This document shows, piece by piece, positions 9,107 through 16,936 of a stretch of 64,000 nt of DNA. The notes beneath the pieces were generated by a model. The model ran no database searches. It had not been told where the DNA came from and saw only the letters and a list, made by a program, of their open reading frames with translations. A program made the position numbers and the translations under genes. Each line of letters begins with the position of its first letter. The first letter of the stretch is position 1. The DNA lies in assembly GCA_965229605.1 (NCBI GenBank), contig OZ245892.1, positions 992,001-1,056,000 on the forward strand. The letters run 5' to 3'. The DNA comes from G965229605 sp965229605. GTDB lineage: Bacteria > Pseudomonadota > Alphaproteobacteria > CBDDJK01.

Positions 9107-9799
9107 TTATCGCGCGTAGGATAAATGGCTGAGCAACCGCCGCTCCAGATAGCGGAAAATCAGGACCAGCAATCCGGTCAGGAGGGCATAAAGCACCCCG
9201 GCGGTCAAAAGCCCTTCCAGCGTCAGATAATAGCGGCCATTCAGCCACCGTCCGGCTCCCAGCAGGTCCATCATCTGGACGGTGCTGACCAGGGCTGTCC
9301 CGTGCAGGGTAAAAATGGTTTCGTTTGAATAGGCTGGAAGGGCGCGCCGGAAGGCACTGGGCAGGATGACCAGTCGTATGACCAGAAACTCACGCAGGCC
9401 AAAGGCTTTTGCGGCTTCGATTTCGCCTTTTGGTGTGGCCATGATTGCGCCGCGCAAGATTTCTGCGGTATAGGCCCCGGTATTGAGGGACAAGGCCAGC
9501 AAGGCGCACCAATAGGGTTCACGCAGCAGCGGCCAGAGGAAAGACTCGCGGATCAATTCGAATTGACCAAAGCCGTAATAGATCAGATAGAGCTGGATCA
9601 GCAGGGGTGTTCCGCGAAAGACATAAATATAGCCGCGTATGAGTTTATGTCCGGGTGTTTGGTAGGCGAGGGCCAGAGCAGACCCGATAGCGATCACCAG
9701 TCCGACAAGCAGTGTGACGATGGTTATATGGATGGTTGTCCAGAGTCCAAGGGCAAAGACGTCCCAATGTTTGAGGATAAGGTCGGCGGAGAAACTCAT
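9107..9799 (-). CDS. Polar amino-acid ABC transporter permease (HisM/ArtM type)
   Basis: A 230-residue inner-membrane permease of the HisM/GlnP family, with about five helices. Family landmarks are YVFRGTPLLIQLYLIYYG near residue 58 and the cytoplasmic EAA loop EIEAAKAFGLREFLVIRLVILP (in part) near residues 126-147, which contacts the ATPase. It overlaps the second permease gene by four bases and would form a heterodimer with it. Substrate unknown; histidine/arginine/opine-type transporters share this two-permease layout. Confidence 0.9.
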   Translation of the reverse strand: MSFSADLILKHWDVFALGLWTTIHITIVTLLVGLVIAIGSALALAYQTPGHKLIRGYIYVFRGTPLLIQLYLIYYGFGQFELIRESFLWPLLREPYWCALLALSLNTGAYTAEILRGAIMATPKGEIEAAKAFGLREFLVIRLVILPSAFRRALPAYSNETIFTLHGTALVSTVQMMDLLGAGRWLNGRYYLTLEGLLTAGVLYALLTGLLVLIFRYLERRLLSHLSYAR

Positions 9800-10482
9800 C
9801 CTCGGTCTCCTGCAAGCTGATAGCGGTTTTCCAGCCAGTTGAGCACTTTTTCTGACAGATAGGTGATTGCCAGATAGGTCAGGAAGACGACGAAGATAAA
9901 GGTGAAGGGTTGATGTGTTGCTTTTCCTGCGACGTTTGCGGCCCAGACCATATCCTGGAGCTGGATGAGCGAGACCAGCGAGGTTGCTTTGACGAGCACC
10001 AGCCAGTTATTGCCGAGGCCGGGCAGGGCGTGTCGCATAAGCTGGGGCCAGATGATGAGGGAGAATCGCTGCAGTGGCGAGAGCGCAAGAGCGGTTCCGG
10101 CTTCGAACTGTCCTTTGGGGATGGCGAGCCAGGCTCCGCGAAAGGTTTCGGTCATATAGGCACCATAGATAAAGCCGATCACCAGGACTCCGGCGAGGAA
10201 CGGGGGGATATTGATGGGGTCGAATCCAAGCGATTCGAGTCCGGCATTGATCATGATCTGTCCGCCATAGACCAGAAAGAGCATAAGCACGAGTTCGGGG
10301 ATTCCGCGAATAAGGGTGGTATAGGCGCGTGCGATTGTCTGTGCGGTTCGGTTCGGGCTGAGTTTGGCGAGGGCGCCGATCAGGCCAAGTCCGATGGCGA
10401 GGATCAGCGACAACAGGGCGACCGAGACCGTCAGCCCCAATCCTGACAGCAAGAGCGGAAAACGTATAATAACAGCATCCAT
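9796..10482 (-). CDS. Polar amino-acid ABC transporter permease (HisQ/ArtQ type)
   Basis: A 228-residue partner permease with the same family features: TTLIRGIPELVLMLFLVYGG near residue 56 and an EAA-like loop QFEAGTALALSPLQRF near residue 123. About five membrane helices. It is the upstream gene of a two-permease unit. Neither the ATP-binding protein nor the periplasmic amino-acid-binding protein is found within 10 kb on either side, so the rest of the transporter must be encoded elsewhere. Confidence 0.9.
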   Translation of the reverse strand: MDAVIIRFPLLLSGLGLTVSVALLSLILAIGLGLIGALAKLSPNRTAQTIARAYTTLIRGIPELVLMLFLVYGGQIMINAGLESLGFDPINIPPFLAGVLVIGFIYGAYMTETFRGAWLAIPKGQFEAGTALALSPLQRFSLIIWPQLMRHALPGLGNNWLVLVKATSLVSLIQLQDMVWAANVAGKATHQPFTFIFVVFLTYLAITYLSEKVLNWLENRYQLAGDRG

Positions 10483-10510
10483 TGGGTTCTATTCCTGTTA
10501 TCTCAAAGCT

Positions 10511-11095
10511 TTAAAGCAGCAGTGTCGAAGCCTGAGCCAGCCCCAGCATGATATAGACTCCGCGTGTCCAGGCGGGTCGCTTCATCAGCAGTCGATGTAG
10601 CATAATGCCAGAGACCACCCAAATCAAACAGCCAAAATTGGTGATCGAGAAAAGAATGGCCCCGCTGAGCGGTGTGATATGATAGGCTGCCAGACTGGCG
10701 GTAATCATCATCCAGGCCTTGGGATTGACCCATTGAAAAGCGGCGGCCTGAATAAAAAGCCAGGGCTTGCCAACTTCTTTGTCGGTATCGAGTGCAATCG
10801 GCGCGGTTGCAATTTTCCAGGACAGATAAAGGATAAGCCCGATTGAAAAATAGCGCAAAATCGTCAAGACTTCGGGATTGAGCAATTTGATGACCTGACC
10901 GATGGCGAGGAACATCAGCGAAAAGCCTGAAATCACGCCCAGATAATGGGGCAGGGTGCGCCGCAGGCCAAAGCGCAATCCTGATGTCATCAGCAGCGTA
11001 TTATTGGGCCCCGGCGTTAAGGACGCCACCGCCGCAAAGACCCAGAATCCCTGCCAGTCACCAACAAATATCCATTCATTAAGGAAAGAAAACAT
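10511..11095 (-). CDS. LysE/RhtB family amino-acid exporter
   Basis: A 194-residue integral membrane protein with about five to six helices. The family signature ASLTPGPNNTLLMTSGLRFG lies at about residues 24-43, followed by VNPKAWMM near residue 120. LysE/RhtB proteins export amino acids such as lysine, homoserine or threonine. It is followed 28 bp later by the amino-acid permease pair on the same strand, a plausible shared theme of amino-acid traffic. Substrate is not predictable. Confidence 0.88.
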   Translation of the reverse strand: MFSFLNEWIFVGDWQGFWVFAAVASLTPGPNNTLLMTSGLRFGLRRTLPHYLGVISGFSLMFLAIGQVIKLLNPEVLTILRYFSIGLILYLSWKIATAPIALDTDKEVGKPWLFIQAAAFQWVNPKAWMMITASLAAYHITPLSGAILFSITNFGCLIWVVSGIMLHRLLMKRPAWTRGVYIMLGLAQASTLLL

Positions 11096-11124
11096 ACCAG
11101 TCCCAAAGCCTTTAATCTGTCTCC

Positions 11125-11172
11125 AAGATCATTTTATTTATCTGGCTCAAGATCATTTTGCTTGTTTGGCTC
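11125..11172. repeat. 24-bp tandem duplication at the 3' end of plsC
   Basis: Two adjacent 24-bp units, 11125-11148 and 11149-11172, both begin AAGATCATTTT and end TGGCTC. They differ at a few bases in between. The duplication is in frame and covers the end and stop region of the plsC gene. Confidence 0.8.
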
Positions 11173-11868
11173 AAGGCTGTCTTGAGCCTGTTCGATGGTC
11201 TTTTCAAGCAGTGTCATAAAGCTGCGCCGGTTTTTGCCTGCCGGGATTGGCTCTAACAGCCGGATCGTGATTTCACCGCTGGTGAAAGGGCCGGTAGAGC
11301 GCGGCATATAGGTCCCGCTGTTCAAGGCAATGGGGAGCACCGGACAGTTCTTCACCCCGTAAAGCCCGGCAACTCCCGGAAGATAGGGGGCGGCTTTTCC
11401 GGTGCGCACTCGTGTGCCTTGCGGATAGATTACGACTGGATCATTGCGCTCCAGAGCCACCTGTGCGGCCTGTTGCATCTTGCGCAAAGCCTTGCTGCCG
11501 CTTGCCCGGTCAATGGCAATATTCCCGGCCCGCCACAGATACCAGCCAAACAGCGGAATCGCCATCAATTCCTTTTTCAGGATAAAAACCGCATTGGGAA
11601 AAATCACATTAAAGGCCAGGGTTTCAAAGATTGATTGATGTTTGGAGGCAATGATAAAAGGCCCTTCCGGGATGGTGCCTTCAACCCGATAGGAAATCCC
11701 CAGCGTTTTTCTGATAATCAGCAAGCAAGCCCGGCACCAGAAACGATAAAAACCCATGGCATAAGCGCGGGGCAGCAGCAGGGTTGGCAAAAAGACAATC
11801 GCCAGACTCCAAGTCATGCCGTGCAAAAGACACAGGCCAAACAGGCTTTGGATAAAAGAAACAGGCAC
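11134..11868 (-). CDS. plsC: 1-acyl-sn-glycerol-3-phosphate acyltransferase (PlsC family)
   Basis: A 244-residue membrane-associated acyltransferase that converts lysophosphatidic acid to phosphatidic acid. It has an N-terminal hydrophobic helix and the catalytic block KHQSIFETLAF (H-x4-E) near residue 76, then the substrate-binding block VIYPQGTR near residue 144. The last residues are a repeated acidic tail (LEPNKQNDLEPDK) created by a 24-bp tandem duplication at 11125-11172. The 102-bp region upstream carries a cluster of small palindromes. A paralogue acting on another acyl acceptor cannot be excluded. Confidence 0.88.
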   Translation of the reverse strand: MPVSFIQSLFGLCLLHGMTWSLAIVFLPTLLLPRAYAMGFYRFWCRACLLIIRKTLGISYRVEGTIPEGPFIIASKHQSIFETLAFNVIFPNAVFILKKELMAIPLFGWYLWRAGNIAIDRASGSKALRKMQQAAQVALERNDPVVIYPQGTRVRTGKAAPYLPGVAGLYGVKNCPVLPIALNSGTYMPRSTGPFTSGEITIRLLEPIPAGKNRRSFMTLLEKTIEQAQDSLEPNKQNDLEPDK

Positions 11869-11887
11869 GGTTATTCTCTATTCTATA

Positions 11888-11946
11888 ATAGGCAAAAGCC
11901 TATCCCATATAGGTAAAAACCTATCTAATTATAGGTAAAAACCTAT
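11888..11946. repeat. Three evenly spaced 16-bp palindromes between sanA-like and plsC genes
   Basis: ATAGGCAAAAGCCTAT at 11888-11903, and ATAGGTAAAAACCTAT at 11909-11924 and again at 11931-11946, are perfect 6-bp inverted arms around AAAA. The starts are 21 and 22 bp apart, close to two helical turns. A degenerate fourth copy (CGGTAAAAGCCTG) follows near 11955-11967 up to the stop codon of the upstream gene. They fill the only gap in this operon, just before plsC. They could be operator sites or a palindromic repeat family. No T-run follows, so a terminator is unlikely. Confidence 0.85.
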
Positions 11947-11970
11947 TCTATACGCGGTAAAAGCCTGTCG

Positions 11971-12615
11971 TTACCAGCTTAAAATACGCTCAAATTGAAA
12001 CCGGACCCGGGCAACAAGATATTTGCTATATTCTCCGGCAAGAAAAAACACCGGACCGATATCCTGATACCATTGTGCCTGATTGGTCCAGGCCGGATAA
12101 ACCGGCCAGACATCCACCTCAAGACCTGGCGCGGCGCGCTCAAGCTCCAAAAGGCTGCGCGGAACATGATAGGCTGCGGTGATCATTAAAATAGCCGGAT
12201 AGCCATTCGCCTGCGCCCAGTCGGCAATCTCTTTGGCATTGCCAACAGTATTGGTGGCTGTATGACCCAACTCAATCCGCTCAAAAATAAGCTGCGGATC
12301 ATGATCATAAATCGCCAGCAATTCCCGGACATCTGCGGCCTGGTAAACCCCTGAAATAAAAAGCTGCTTTGCCCAGCCTCGCGATAAAGCCTTCAAGCCT
12401 TCTTCAATACGCAAACTTCCCCCCGTCAAGACGGCAACCCCTTCATAGGTATAATCTGGCCGCTCTTGCACAGGCGGGGCCGGGATAAGCCGCAGCATAA
12501 ACCAGGCAAAGCCCACACCCCATAAAATCAGCCCGCCAATGATGAGGATAAAGAGCGCGCGGATAAACAAACCAGAACGGGTCTGGCGTGCACGTGTGTA
12601 AAGCGGGGATGTCAT
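11971..12615 (-). CDS. YdcF/SanA (DUF218) family protein
   Basis: A 214-residue inner-membrane protein with one N-terminal transmembrane helix (about residues 18-42) and a DUF218 domain outside. Landmarks: VAVLTGGSLRIEEGLKAL near residue 66, SGVYQAADVRELL near residue 91 and ITAAYHVPRSLLELERA near residue 144. Relatives (SanA, ElyC, YdcF) influence envelope integrity and lipid-linked precursor metabolism, though the biochemistry is poorly defined. It overlaps the PfkB gene by four bases. The neighbouring plsC gene fits an envelope/lipid theme. Confidence 0.85.
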   Translation of the reverse strand: MTSPLYTRARQTRSGLFIRALFILIIGGLILWGVGFAWFMLRLIPAPPVQERPDYTYEGVAVLTGGSLRIEEGLKALSRGWAKQLFISGVYQAADVRELLAIYDHDPQLIFERIELGHTATNTVGNAKEIADWAQANGYPAILMITAAYHVPRSLLELERAAPGLEVDVWPVYPAWTNQAQWYQDIGPVFFLAGEYSKYLVARVRFQFERILSW

Positions 12616-13625
12616 CTGATTTCGTGAAGAAAAGGCAGGTCGGCCCCTTGCCGTTTGCAGGTCAGGGCGGCAGCCTCTCTGGCAAAGGTCAGGGTATGGT
12701 GCAGCCGGTCAGAAGATAAAAGATCAAGATCAGGCGGGGTTTGCGGGTCACCAAATAAAGCAGCCAGTAAAGCCGCCTGAAAGGAATCCCCGGCACCAAC
12801 CGTATCCACAACCTCAATTTTTTCAGGTTCCAAAACAGCAGAAGCCCCATTTCCTGCCCAGGCCTTGATCGGCTGTGCGCTATCGGTGACCACAACCAGT
12901 TTAACCCCGGACCCGATCATCCCCGCAGCAAAGTCCTCGCTTTTTTGATCAGGATAGAGAATATTCAAATCCTCGGCACTTATTTTAATCAGGGATGTTT
13001 GGCCGGAAAGTTGCTCGACCCGTGTCCGCCAGCGAGTGATATCCGGCTCAACCGACGCCCGAATATTTGGATCAAGAGACAGGAATAAATCTTTGGATTT
13101 ACTTGCTAATAAACAGTTTAAATCGCTCTGAAATGGTTCTGTAACAAGCGAATAAGAACCGGCGTGGATCGCCTGAATTGAAGAATAGAGGGCAGGGGAG
13201 GTCTCCACCTTTTCCAAAGATTTCTGGGGCTGGATTTCATAGAATGAATAGCTGGGGACATCTTTTCCACCAACCAGTGCCAAAGGCGTCGGGCTGGATG
13301 AATAGCACAGATAATCAAGGCAGATGCCTTCCTGCTCGAGAATGTCGTAAAGACGCTGGCCCAGGGTGTCGTGCGCAAGATACGTCGATAAGCCAACCGG
13401 CTGCCCCAATCGCGCCAGACCAATCGCCACATTAAAAGGCGACCCGCCTGCAACAGCCTTTAACGAAAGCCTGGGCGAGACTCTGGGGGGCGAGACTCTG
13501 GGGGACGAGACCTTGGGGGGCGAGACCTTAAGCGATATCTGGCCTGAAAGCCCGGATTCTTCATCCGCTTGACCCTCCCGACCCAGGAAAAGGTCAAACA
13601 AGGTTTCTCCACAAACCAGAATCAT
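12612..13625 (-). CDS. PfkB-family carbohydrate kinase (fructokinase-like)
   Basis: A cytosolic ATP-dependent sugar kinase of about 337 residues. Near the N-terminus ILVCGETLFDLF and GGSPFNVAIGLARLG give the substrate site. VDTVGAGDSFQAALLAAL near residue 268 is the C-terminal signature with the catalytic Asp and anion hole. Between the two N-terminal motifs sits an insert of VSPP/VSSP-type pentapeptides encoded by 15-bp DNA repeats. I chose the ATG at 13625 because family members begin here; an in-frame GTG at 13634 would add three residues. Fructose or another hexose/pentose is the likely substrate. Confidence 0.88.
   Translation of the reverse strand: MILVCGETLFDLFLGREGQADEESGLSGQISLKVSPPKVSSPRVSPPRVSPRLSLKAVAGGSPFNVAIGLARLGQPVGLSTYLAHDTLGQRLYDILEQEGICLDYLCYSSSPTPLALVGGKDVPSYSFYEIQPQKSLEKVETSPALYSSIQAIHAGSYSLVTEPFQSDLNCLLASKSKDLFLSLDPNIRASVEPDITRWRTRVEQLSGQTSLIKISAEDLNILYPDQKSEDFAAGMIGSGVKLVVVTDSAQPIKAWAGNGASAVLEPEKIEVVDTVGAGDSFQAALLAALFGDPQTPPDLDLLSSDRLHHTLTFAREAAALTCKRQGADLPFLHEIR
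13471..13527. repeat. 15-bp tandem repeat inside the PfkB kinase gene
   Basis: One 12-bp unit (13471-13482) and three 15-bp units (13483-13497, 13498-13512, 13513-13527), each ending CGAGAC plus T or C. They keep the reading frame and encode a run of Val-Ser-Pro-rich pentapeptides. The array sits between conserved kinase motifs, in a position likely to be a surface loop. Confidence 0.85.
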
Positions 13626-13794
13626 CCCTCTCACGCCCTCTTATAGCCTTTAAACCTGTGCAAATTGATCGTTTGACCTGTCCTATTATAGAAATCTGGT
13701 CGGGGCAACGGGATTATGCCACAGGCAAATCGGCTCTAAAATAACGCCAAATCAGATAAATCCGCTTTTCAGCCCATAAAGCGACATAATCAAG

Positions 13795-13823
13795 TTGACA
13801 ATATGGTGCGTTTGCAGGATATG
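13795..13823 (+). promoter_or_regulatory. Promoter of tRNA-Glu
   Basis: A perfect TTGACA at 13795-13800, a 17-bp spacer, and GATATG at 13818-13823. The tRNA begins 24 bp after the -10 box. Confidence 0.65.
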
Positions 13824-13847
13824 GCACTCACGCATCTTCCAAGCGAT

Positions 13848-13923
13848 GTCCCCATCGTCTAGAGGCCTAGGACACCGGCCTTTCACGCCGGCAACACGGG
13901 TTCGAATCCCGTTGGGGACGCCA
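13848..13923 (+). tRNA. tRNA-Glu (anticodon TTC)
   Basis: A 76-nt cloverleaf. The acceptor stem pairs GTCCCCA with TGGGGAC, the discriminator is G and CCA is encoded (13921-13923). The anticodon arm is CCGGCCTTTCACGCCGG with TTC in the loop, and the T arm is CGGGTTCGAATCCCG. The last 12 bases plus two more are repeated at 46127-46140, so the 3' end serves as an attachment site. Confidence 0.97.
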
Positions 13924-13925
13924 TT
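13912..13925 (+). repeat. Left attachment-site copy (attL)
   Basis: TTGGGGACGCCATT covers the acceptor-stem 3' strand, discriminator and CCA of tRNA-Glu plus two bases. The same 14 bases recur at 46127-46140 in direct orientation, beyond the last conjugation gene. Confidence 0.85.
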
Positions 13926-14228
13926 TACCCCCTGCTATAGAATCAATGCTGCTTAAATAGCAGTTTTTCTGGTGATTCGCAAGGGCAATCGATTCGGGAT
14001 AAATGGTCAGGCAGAAGATAATCTTTAAAGCACAATAAAAAAACCGCGCATCTAGGAAATGCGCGGCTTTTGAAATCCTTACTGTGAAGGACGGCGTCGA
14101 TATGCCTCTTTTATAGACAGGATCGCTTTGTCCGTCAAACACTTTTCACAGATAAATTGCATGAATTTATCAATCGCACGAAAAGCAATGGCAGACCTGG
14201 TTAGCCAGAATCCCGGGAAGAGGCAAAA
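13926..14228. other. Left-end non-coding region of the element
   Basis: About 300 bp without a convincing gene. It holds ACCCCCTGC at 13927-13935 and AGAATC at 13939-13944, which recur inverted near the right end (46088-46103). It also holds a bidirectional hairpin terminator at 14037-14071 and a GAAGAGG ribosome-binding site just before the initiator-like gene. A short - strand frame at 13867-14142 crosses the tRNA and is not credible. Confidence 0.6.
14037..14071. terminator. Bidirectional intrinsic terminator
   Basis: CCGCGCAT (14044-14051) pairs with ATGCGCGG (14059-14066) around a 7-base loop. It is preceded by seven A and followed by CTTTT. On the - strand it ends in seven T. It would stop transcription from tRNA-Glu before the element's first gene, and any leftward transcription. 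Confidence 0.75.
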
Positions 14229-15674
14229 ATGCTAATGCTCGGTACTACGGACAGTAAAGAAAACAATTCAATTCTTGCCCCGGCCAAACCGGGACGACCT
14301 GGCAAATATGATCCAGAAAAGGTCAAGCGGGCGACCCGGTGGGCCTATGATTGCTTGCCTAATGCCATTATCAACAGCCGCGCTTTCACTGATGCGGAGC
14401 TGCGGGTTCTGCATGTGATTGTCAATCGCATTCCTGCACAAGACGAAAATGGCGTAATTCAGCCGCTTGACCTTTCAGGTAAAGCGGGATCGAGGCAGGC
14501 CATGATATCGGATCGCAGCTGGTGGCCAGCTGTCCGCAAGCTGGAATCTGCAGGCCTGTTGACAATAGAGCGGGTGCGAAAGTCCTATCAGGCCTGCGAG
14601 ATCAACCGTTATTTGCCAGGGCCGAACTTCCGGCCGCAAGCAGCTGGTCATCAACCAACCGATGATAGACGCCAGAGAACAGAAAAAGCGGGCTTCGTAA
14701 GGAAGCCACCACTTGTTCAAAAACCCACAAAATTGACGCAAAAAAATTTGCCAGACCCTGTGCAAAATATTTCACCTATGCAAATTACTGCACAGAGTCT
14801 TACAGATAATAACAATATATCTAAGATAATCTTACCTACAACGAAGTCTTTTACAGGTAGCAACGCTGAAAATTCGGATCATCCGGTCGAAGATCGGCAA
14901 CCTGCTCCAAAGCCTGTGCCTTGTAGGGCGGACAAGCCGCCCAAAAATAGCATGGAGTTATCTGATCGCGTTGCCGCGCTGGAGGATATCCTGTCACCGC
15001 TTCGGCAAGCGGCACGAGAAGCCGCAACCATTCCCCAGGACGAAACCAGACCCTGGGCGTTACCCGATGAAGCAGAAGAAACGCCGGGGATCGCGACGCA
15101 AGCCCTTTGGTTCTGGGATATGTTGGCCCGGCTGGATCGAAAACTGGCCACAGAAATGTTTCATGGCCGATTCGGGATGGTCGATGGATTGTGGCAGATC
15201 AGCCGCGCATATTTGCCGACCTTGGCCAGAGAAAAATTCTTTGCCTCCTTTGAGCGTCATGGCCGAACGGCTGCACTGATGCTGCTGTCGGTGGCTTGGA
15301 AAACATACGCTGGCAGTGAAGACGGAGCCGAACAGATCCGCCGACCGGCGGCCTACTTTATCGGAGCTTTGAACAATTCTGGTGGCACCAGGCCGCTCTT
15401 GTCGATTAGTTATCAGGTTTACCGGGATCGCGACCGTAATAACCCGCTTGATTGCTACACGGACGGCCAGCTGAACCTAGCCCGGTTATGGGCAGAAAAA
15501 CTGCCTGACAACCAGAAAAACCGGCTTTTTGAACGCTATCAACATGGCGAGAACAGCCGTGCGGCTTTTGCTCGGGACATCAATGATCCGGTCTGGATGG
15601 CGCGGGCTTACTATGCCGAATATGGCCGCTTTCGGGCTGTCGATGCGCTGATGACGACACAAAATCTTTCTTGA
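14229..15674 (+). CDS. Putative replication-initiator-like protein
   Basis: A 481-residue soluble protein. The N-terminal 130 residues look like a winged-helix DNA-binding region (FTDAELRVLHVIVNRI, then SWWPAVRKLESAGLLTIERV). A long polar linker, about residues 135-240, follows. A conserved C-terminal half contains DGLWQISRAYLP and RRPAAYFIGALNN, reminiscent of the C-terminal region of alphaproteobacterial RepC-like initiators. It starts at an ATG 6 bp after GAGG and is followed by ssb. I cannot prove homology; the position beside ssb at the element's end supports a replication role. A transcription factor is the alternative. Confidence 0.6.
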   Translation: MLMLGTTDSKENNSILAPAKPGRPGKYDPEKVKRATRWAYDCLPNAIINSRAFTDAELRVLHVIVNRIPAQDENGVIQPLDLSGKAGSRQAMISDRSWWPAVRKLESAGLLTIERVRKSYQACEINRYLPGPNFRPQAAGHQPTDDRRQRTEKAGFVRKPPLVQKPTKLTQKNLPDPVQNISPMQITAQSLTDNNNISKIILPTTKSFTGSNAENSDHPVEDRQPAPKPVPCRADKPPKNSMELSDRVAALEDILSPLRQAAREAATIPQDETRPWALPDEAEETPGIATQALWFWDMLARLDRKLATEMFHGRFGMVDGLWQISRAYLPTLAREKFFASFERHGRTAALMLLSVAWKTYAGSEDGAEQIRRPAAYFIGALNNSGGTRPLLSISYQVYRDRDRNNPLDCYTDGQLNLARLWAEKLPDNQKNRLFERYQHGENSRAAFARDINDPVWMARAYYAEYGRFRAVDALMTTQNLS

Positions 15675-15748
15675 GTTTCATCCGTGCCGACCGGATGGAT
15701 ATTTCCTCTCTTCTGGCGAGTCGGCCGCCACATTATTGGAGAAAAATC

Positions 15749-16174
15749 ATGTTTGGTATAAATCAAGTTACTCTGATCGGCCATCTTGGCAGTGATATGG
15801 AGCATAAAAATCTGAATGGCAGAGACGGAAAGGTTGCTAATTTGAGCGTGGCCACCGATGCCAGCTACAAAGATCGGGAAAAGGACGAATGGGTTAATCG
15901 GGCAGATTGGCACCGCGTTGTCACCTACCAAACAGGTCTGATCGACTATCTAGCAGGCAAGGCCACAAAGGGCAAGCCTGTCCTGGTTCAAGGCCAGCTT
16001 AAAACTCGATCCTATGAAGATTCATCAGGAAACACCAAGTGGACGACCGAGGTCCTGGTTGGCTCTCGCGGGACAATCCAGCTGCTTGAGAAGGCCCAGC
16101 AATCAGAAAACATGCCTGTTGACGAAACAGGTGATGTGGCTGATGAACCAGCTGATGACGATGTCGCTTTTTAA
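15749..16174 (+). CDS. ssb: Single-stranded DNA-binding protein
   Basis: A 141-residue SSB with an OB-fold from MFGINQVTLIGHLGSDMEH through the conserved DWHRVVTY (about residue 51) to about residue 110. A short acidic tail ends in DDDVAF. The usual SSB tip is DDDIPF, so the partner-binding tip is altered but keeps the acidic-Phe character. The start follows GGAGAAAAATC. SSB on conjugative elements protects transferred single strands after entry. The frame can be extended upstream to 15671, but only the start at 15749 has a proper ribosome-binding site. Confidence 0.93.
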   Translation: MFGINQVTLIGHLGSDMEHKNLNGRDGKVANLSVATDASYKDREKDEWVNRADWHRVVTYQTGLIDYLAGKATKGKPVLVQGQLKTRSYEDSSGNTKWTTEVLVGSRGTIQLLEKAQQSENMPVDETGDVADEPADDDVAF

Positions 16175-16664
16175 ATCCGTTTGGGCGGGGCTTGTGTCAG
16201 GCTTCCTGTTTACAAGCCCTGCTGCCCTCCAAGCACAGGCTGTTCTCTCTGGTCAGGGACAAGCCCTGGACGGTGACAGCCTGATGCTTAAGGGGCAGAA
16301 AGTGCGGCTCTTTGGCATTGATGCGCCTGAATATGATCAAACCTGCAAAACCGCGTCTTCTGTCAGCTGGCCGTGCGGGAAAGCTGCGCATGAGGCCCTG
16401 GACAAACTGCTGCACCGGGGACCCGTCAGCTGCACCCTTATCCAGAAAGACAGATATGGCCGGTTTCTGGCAAGGTGCTGGATCACTGGTTCTGAAGGGC
16501 AAACAGACCTTGCAGCTACATTGGTCGCTCAGGGGCTTGCTCTGGCTTACCGCCGCTATTCGGCACGTTATCTGCCTTTTGAGTATCAGGCCCGGCTAAC
16601 AGCGCAGGGTATCTGGCAAGGCACCTTCACCCATCCCGAAACCTGGCGGCGGATGAACCGTTGA
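16155..16664 (+). CDS. Secreted thermonuclease (SNase) family nuclease
   Basis: About 169 residues, with a Sec signal peptide (hydrophobic stretch ending SPAALQAQA) and an intact SNase domain: ALDGDSLML, VRLFGIDAPEYDQTC and KDRYGRFLARCW supply the Ca-binding Asp residues and the two catalytic Arg and Glu positions. It should cleave DNA or RNA in the periplasm or outside. The gene overlaps the end of ssb; the exact start is uncertain among ATGs at 16143, 16155 and 16161. Similar nucleases are common near conjugation genes. It is distinct from the degenerate chromosomal SNase-like gene near 2 kb. Confidence 0.87.
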   Translation: MTMSLFKSVWAGLVSGFLFTSPAALQAQAVLSGQGQALDGDSLMLKGQKVRLFGIDAPEYDQTCKTASSVSWPCGKAAHEALDKLLHRGPVSCTLIQKDRYGRFLARCWITGSEGQTDLAATLVAQGLALAYRRYSARYLPFEYQARLTAQGIWQGTFTHPETWRRMNR

Positions 16665-16936
16665 GCTTCCGGCTTGTTTATTCTCCATCACGTTCTGTTC
16701 TCCCTCGAAGGATGAAGCCGGTGAATGCCCCCTTTCTTTTTGGCGCGATACATCTGGCGGCGACCGGTGCAACCCTGATCCCGCTTTGAACCAGCCGATC
16801 TTTGCCAATTTGCTCGAAGAAGAAACAGGCTTTCACCTGTTCTGGGGCCGAAGCTAACAATCAGGGCCGCCTTTCGGGGCGGCCCCATTCATACGCCAGA
16901 GAAAAAAACTGGCTTATTTGCCTTTAGACAAGAAGT
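16665..16936. other. Intergenic region with a strong hairpin
   Basis: A convergent gap between the nuclease and recombinase genes. GGGCCGCC (16864-16871) pairs with GGCGGCCC (16878-16885). No T-run follows on the + strand, so it may act as a processing or bidirectional stop. A 25-codon + strand frame near 16712 has no support. Confidence 0.5.

Noticed and set aside
9910..10446. 178-codon + strand frame across the amino-acid permease gene
   Set aside because: Shadow of a clear membrane permease; Asp/Gly/Gln-rich low complexity with no start signal.
11888..11967. CRISPR-like array of short repeats
   Set aside because: Repeat units are 16-bp palindromes with only 5-6 bp between them; there are no spacers of normal length and no cas genes.
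15671..15748. N-terminal extension of SSB
   Set aside because: The added residues are not conserved in SSB and lack a ribosome-binding site; GGAG precedes the ATG at 15749.
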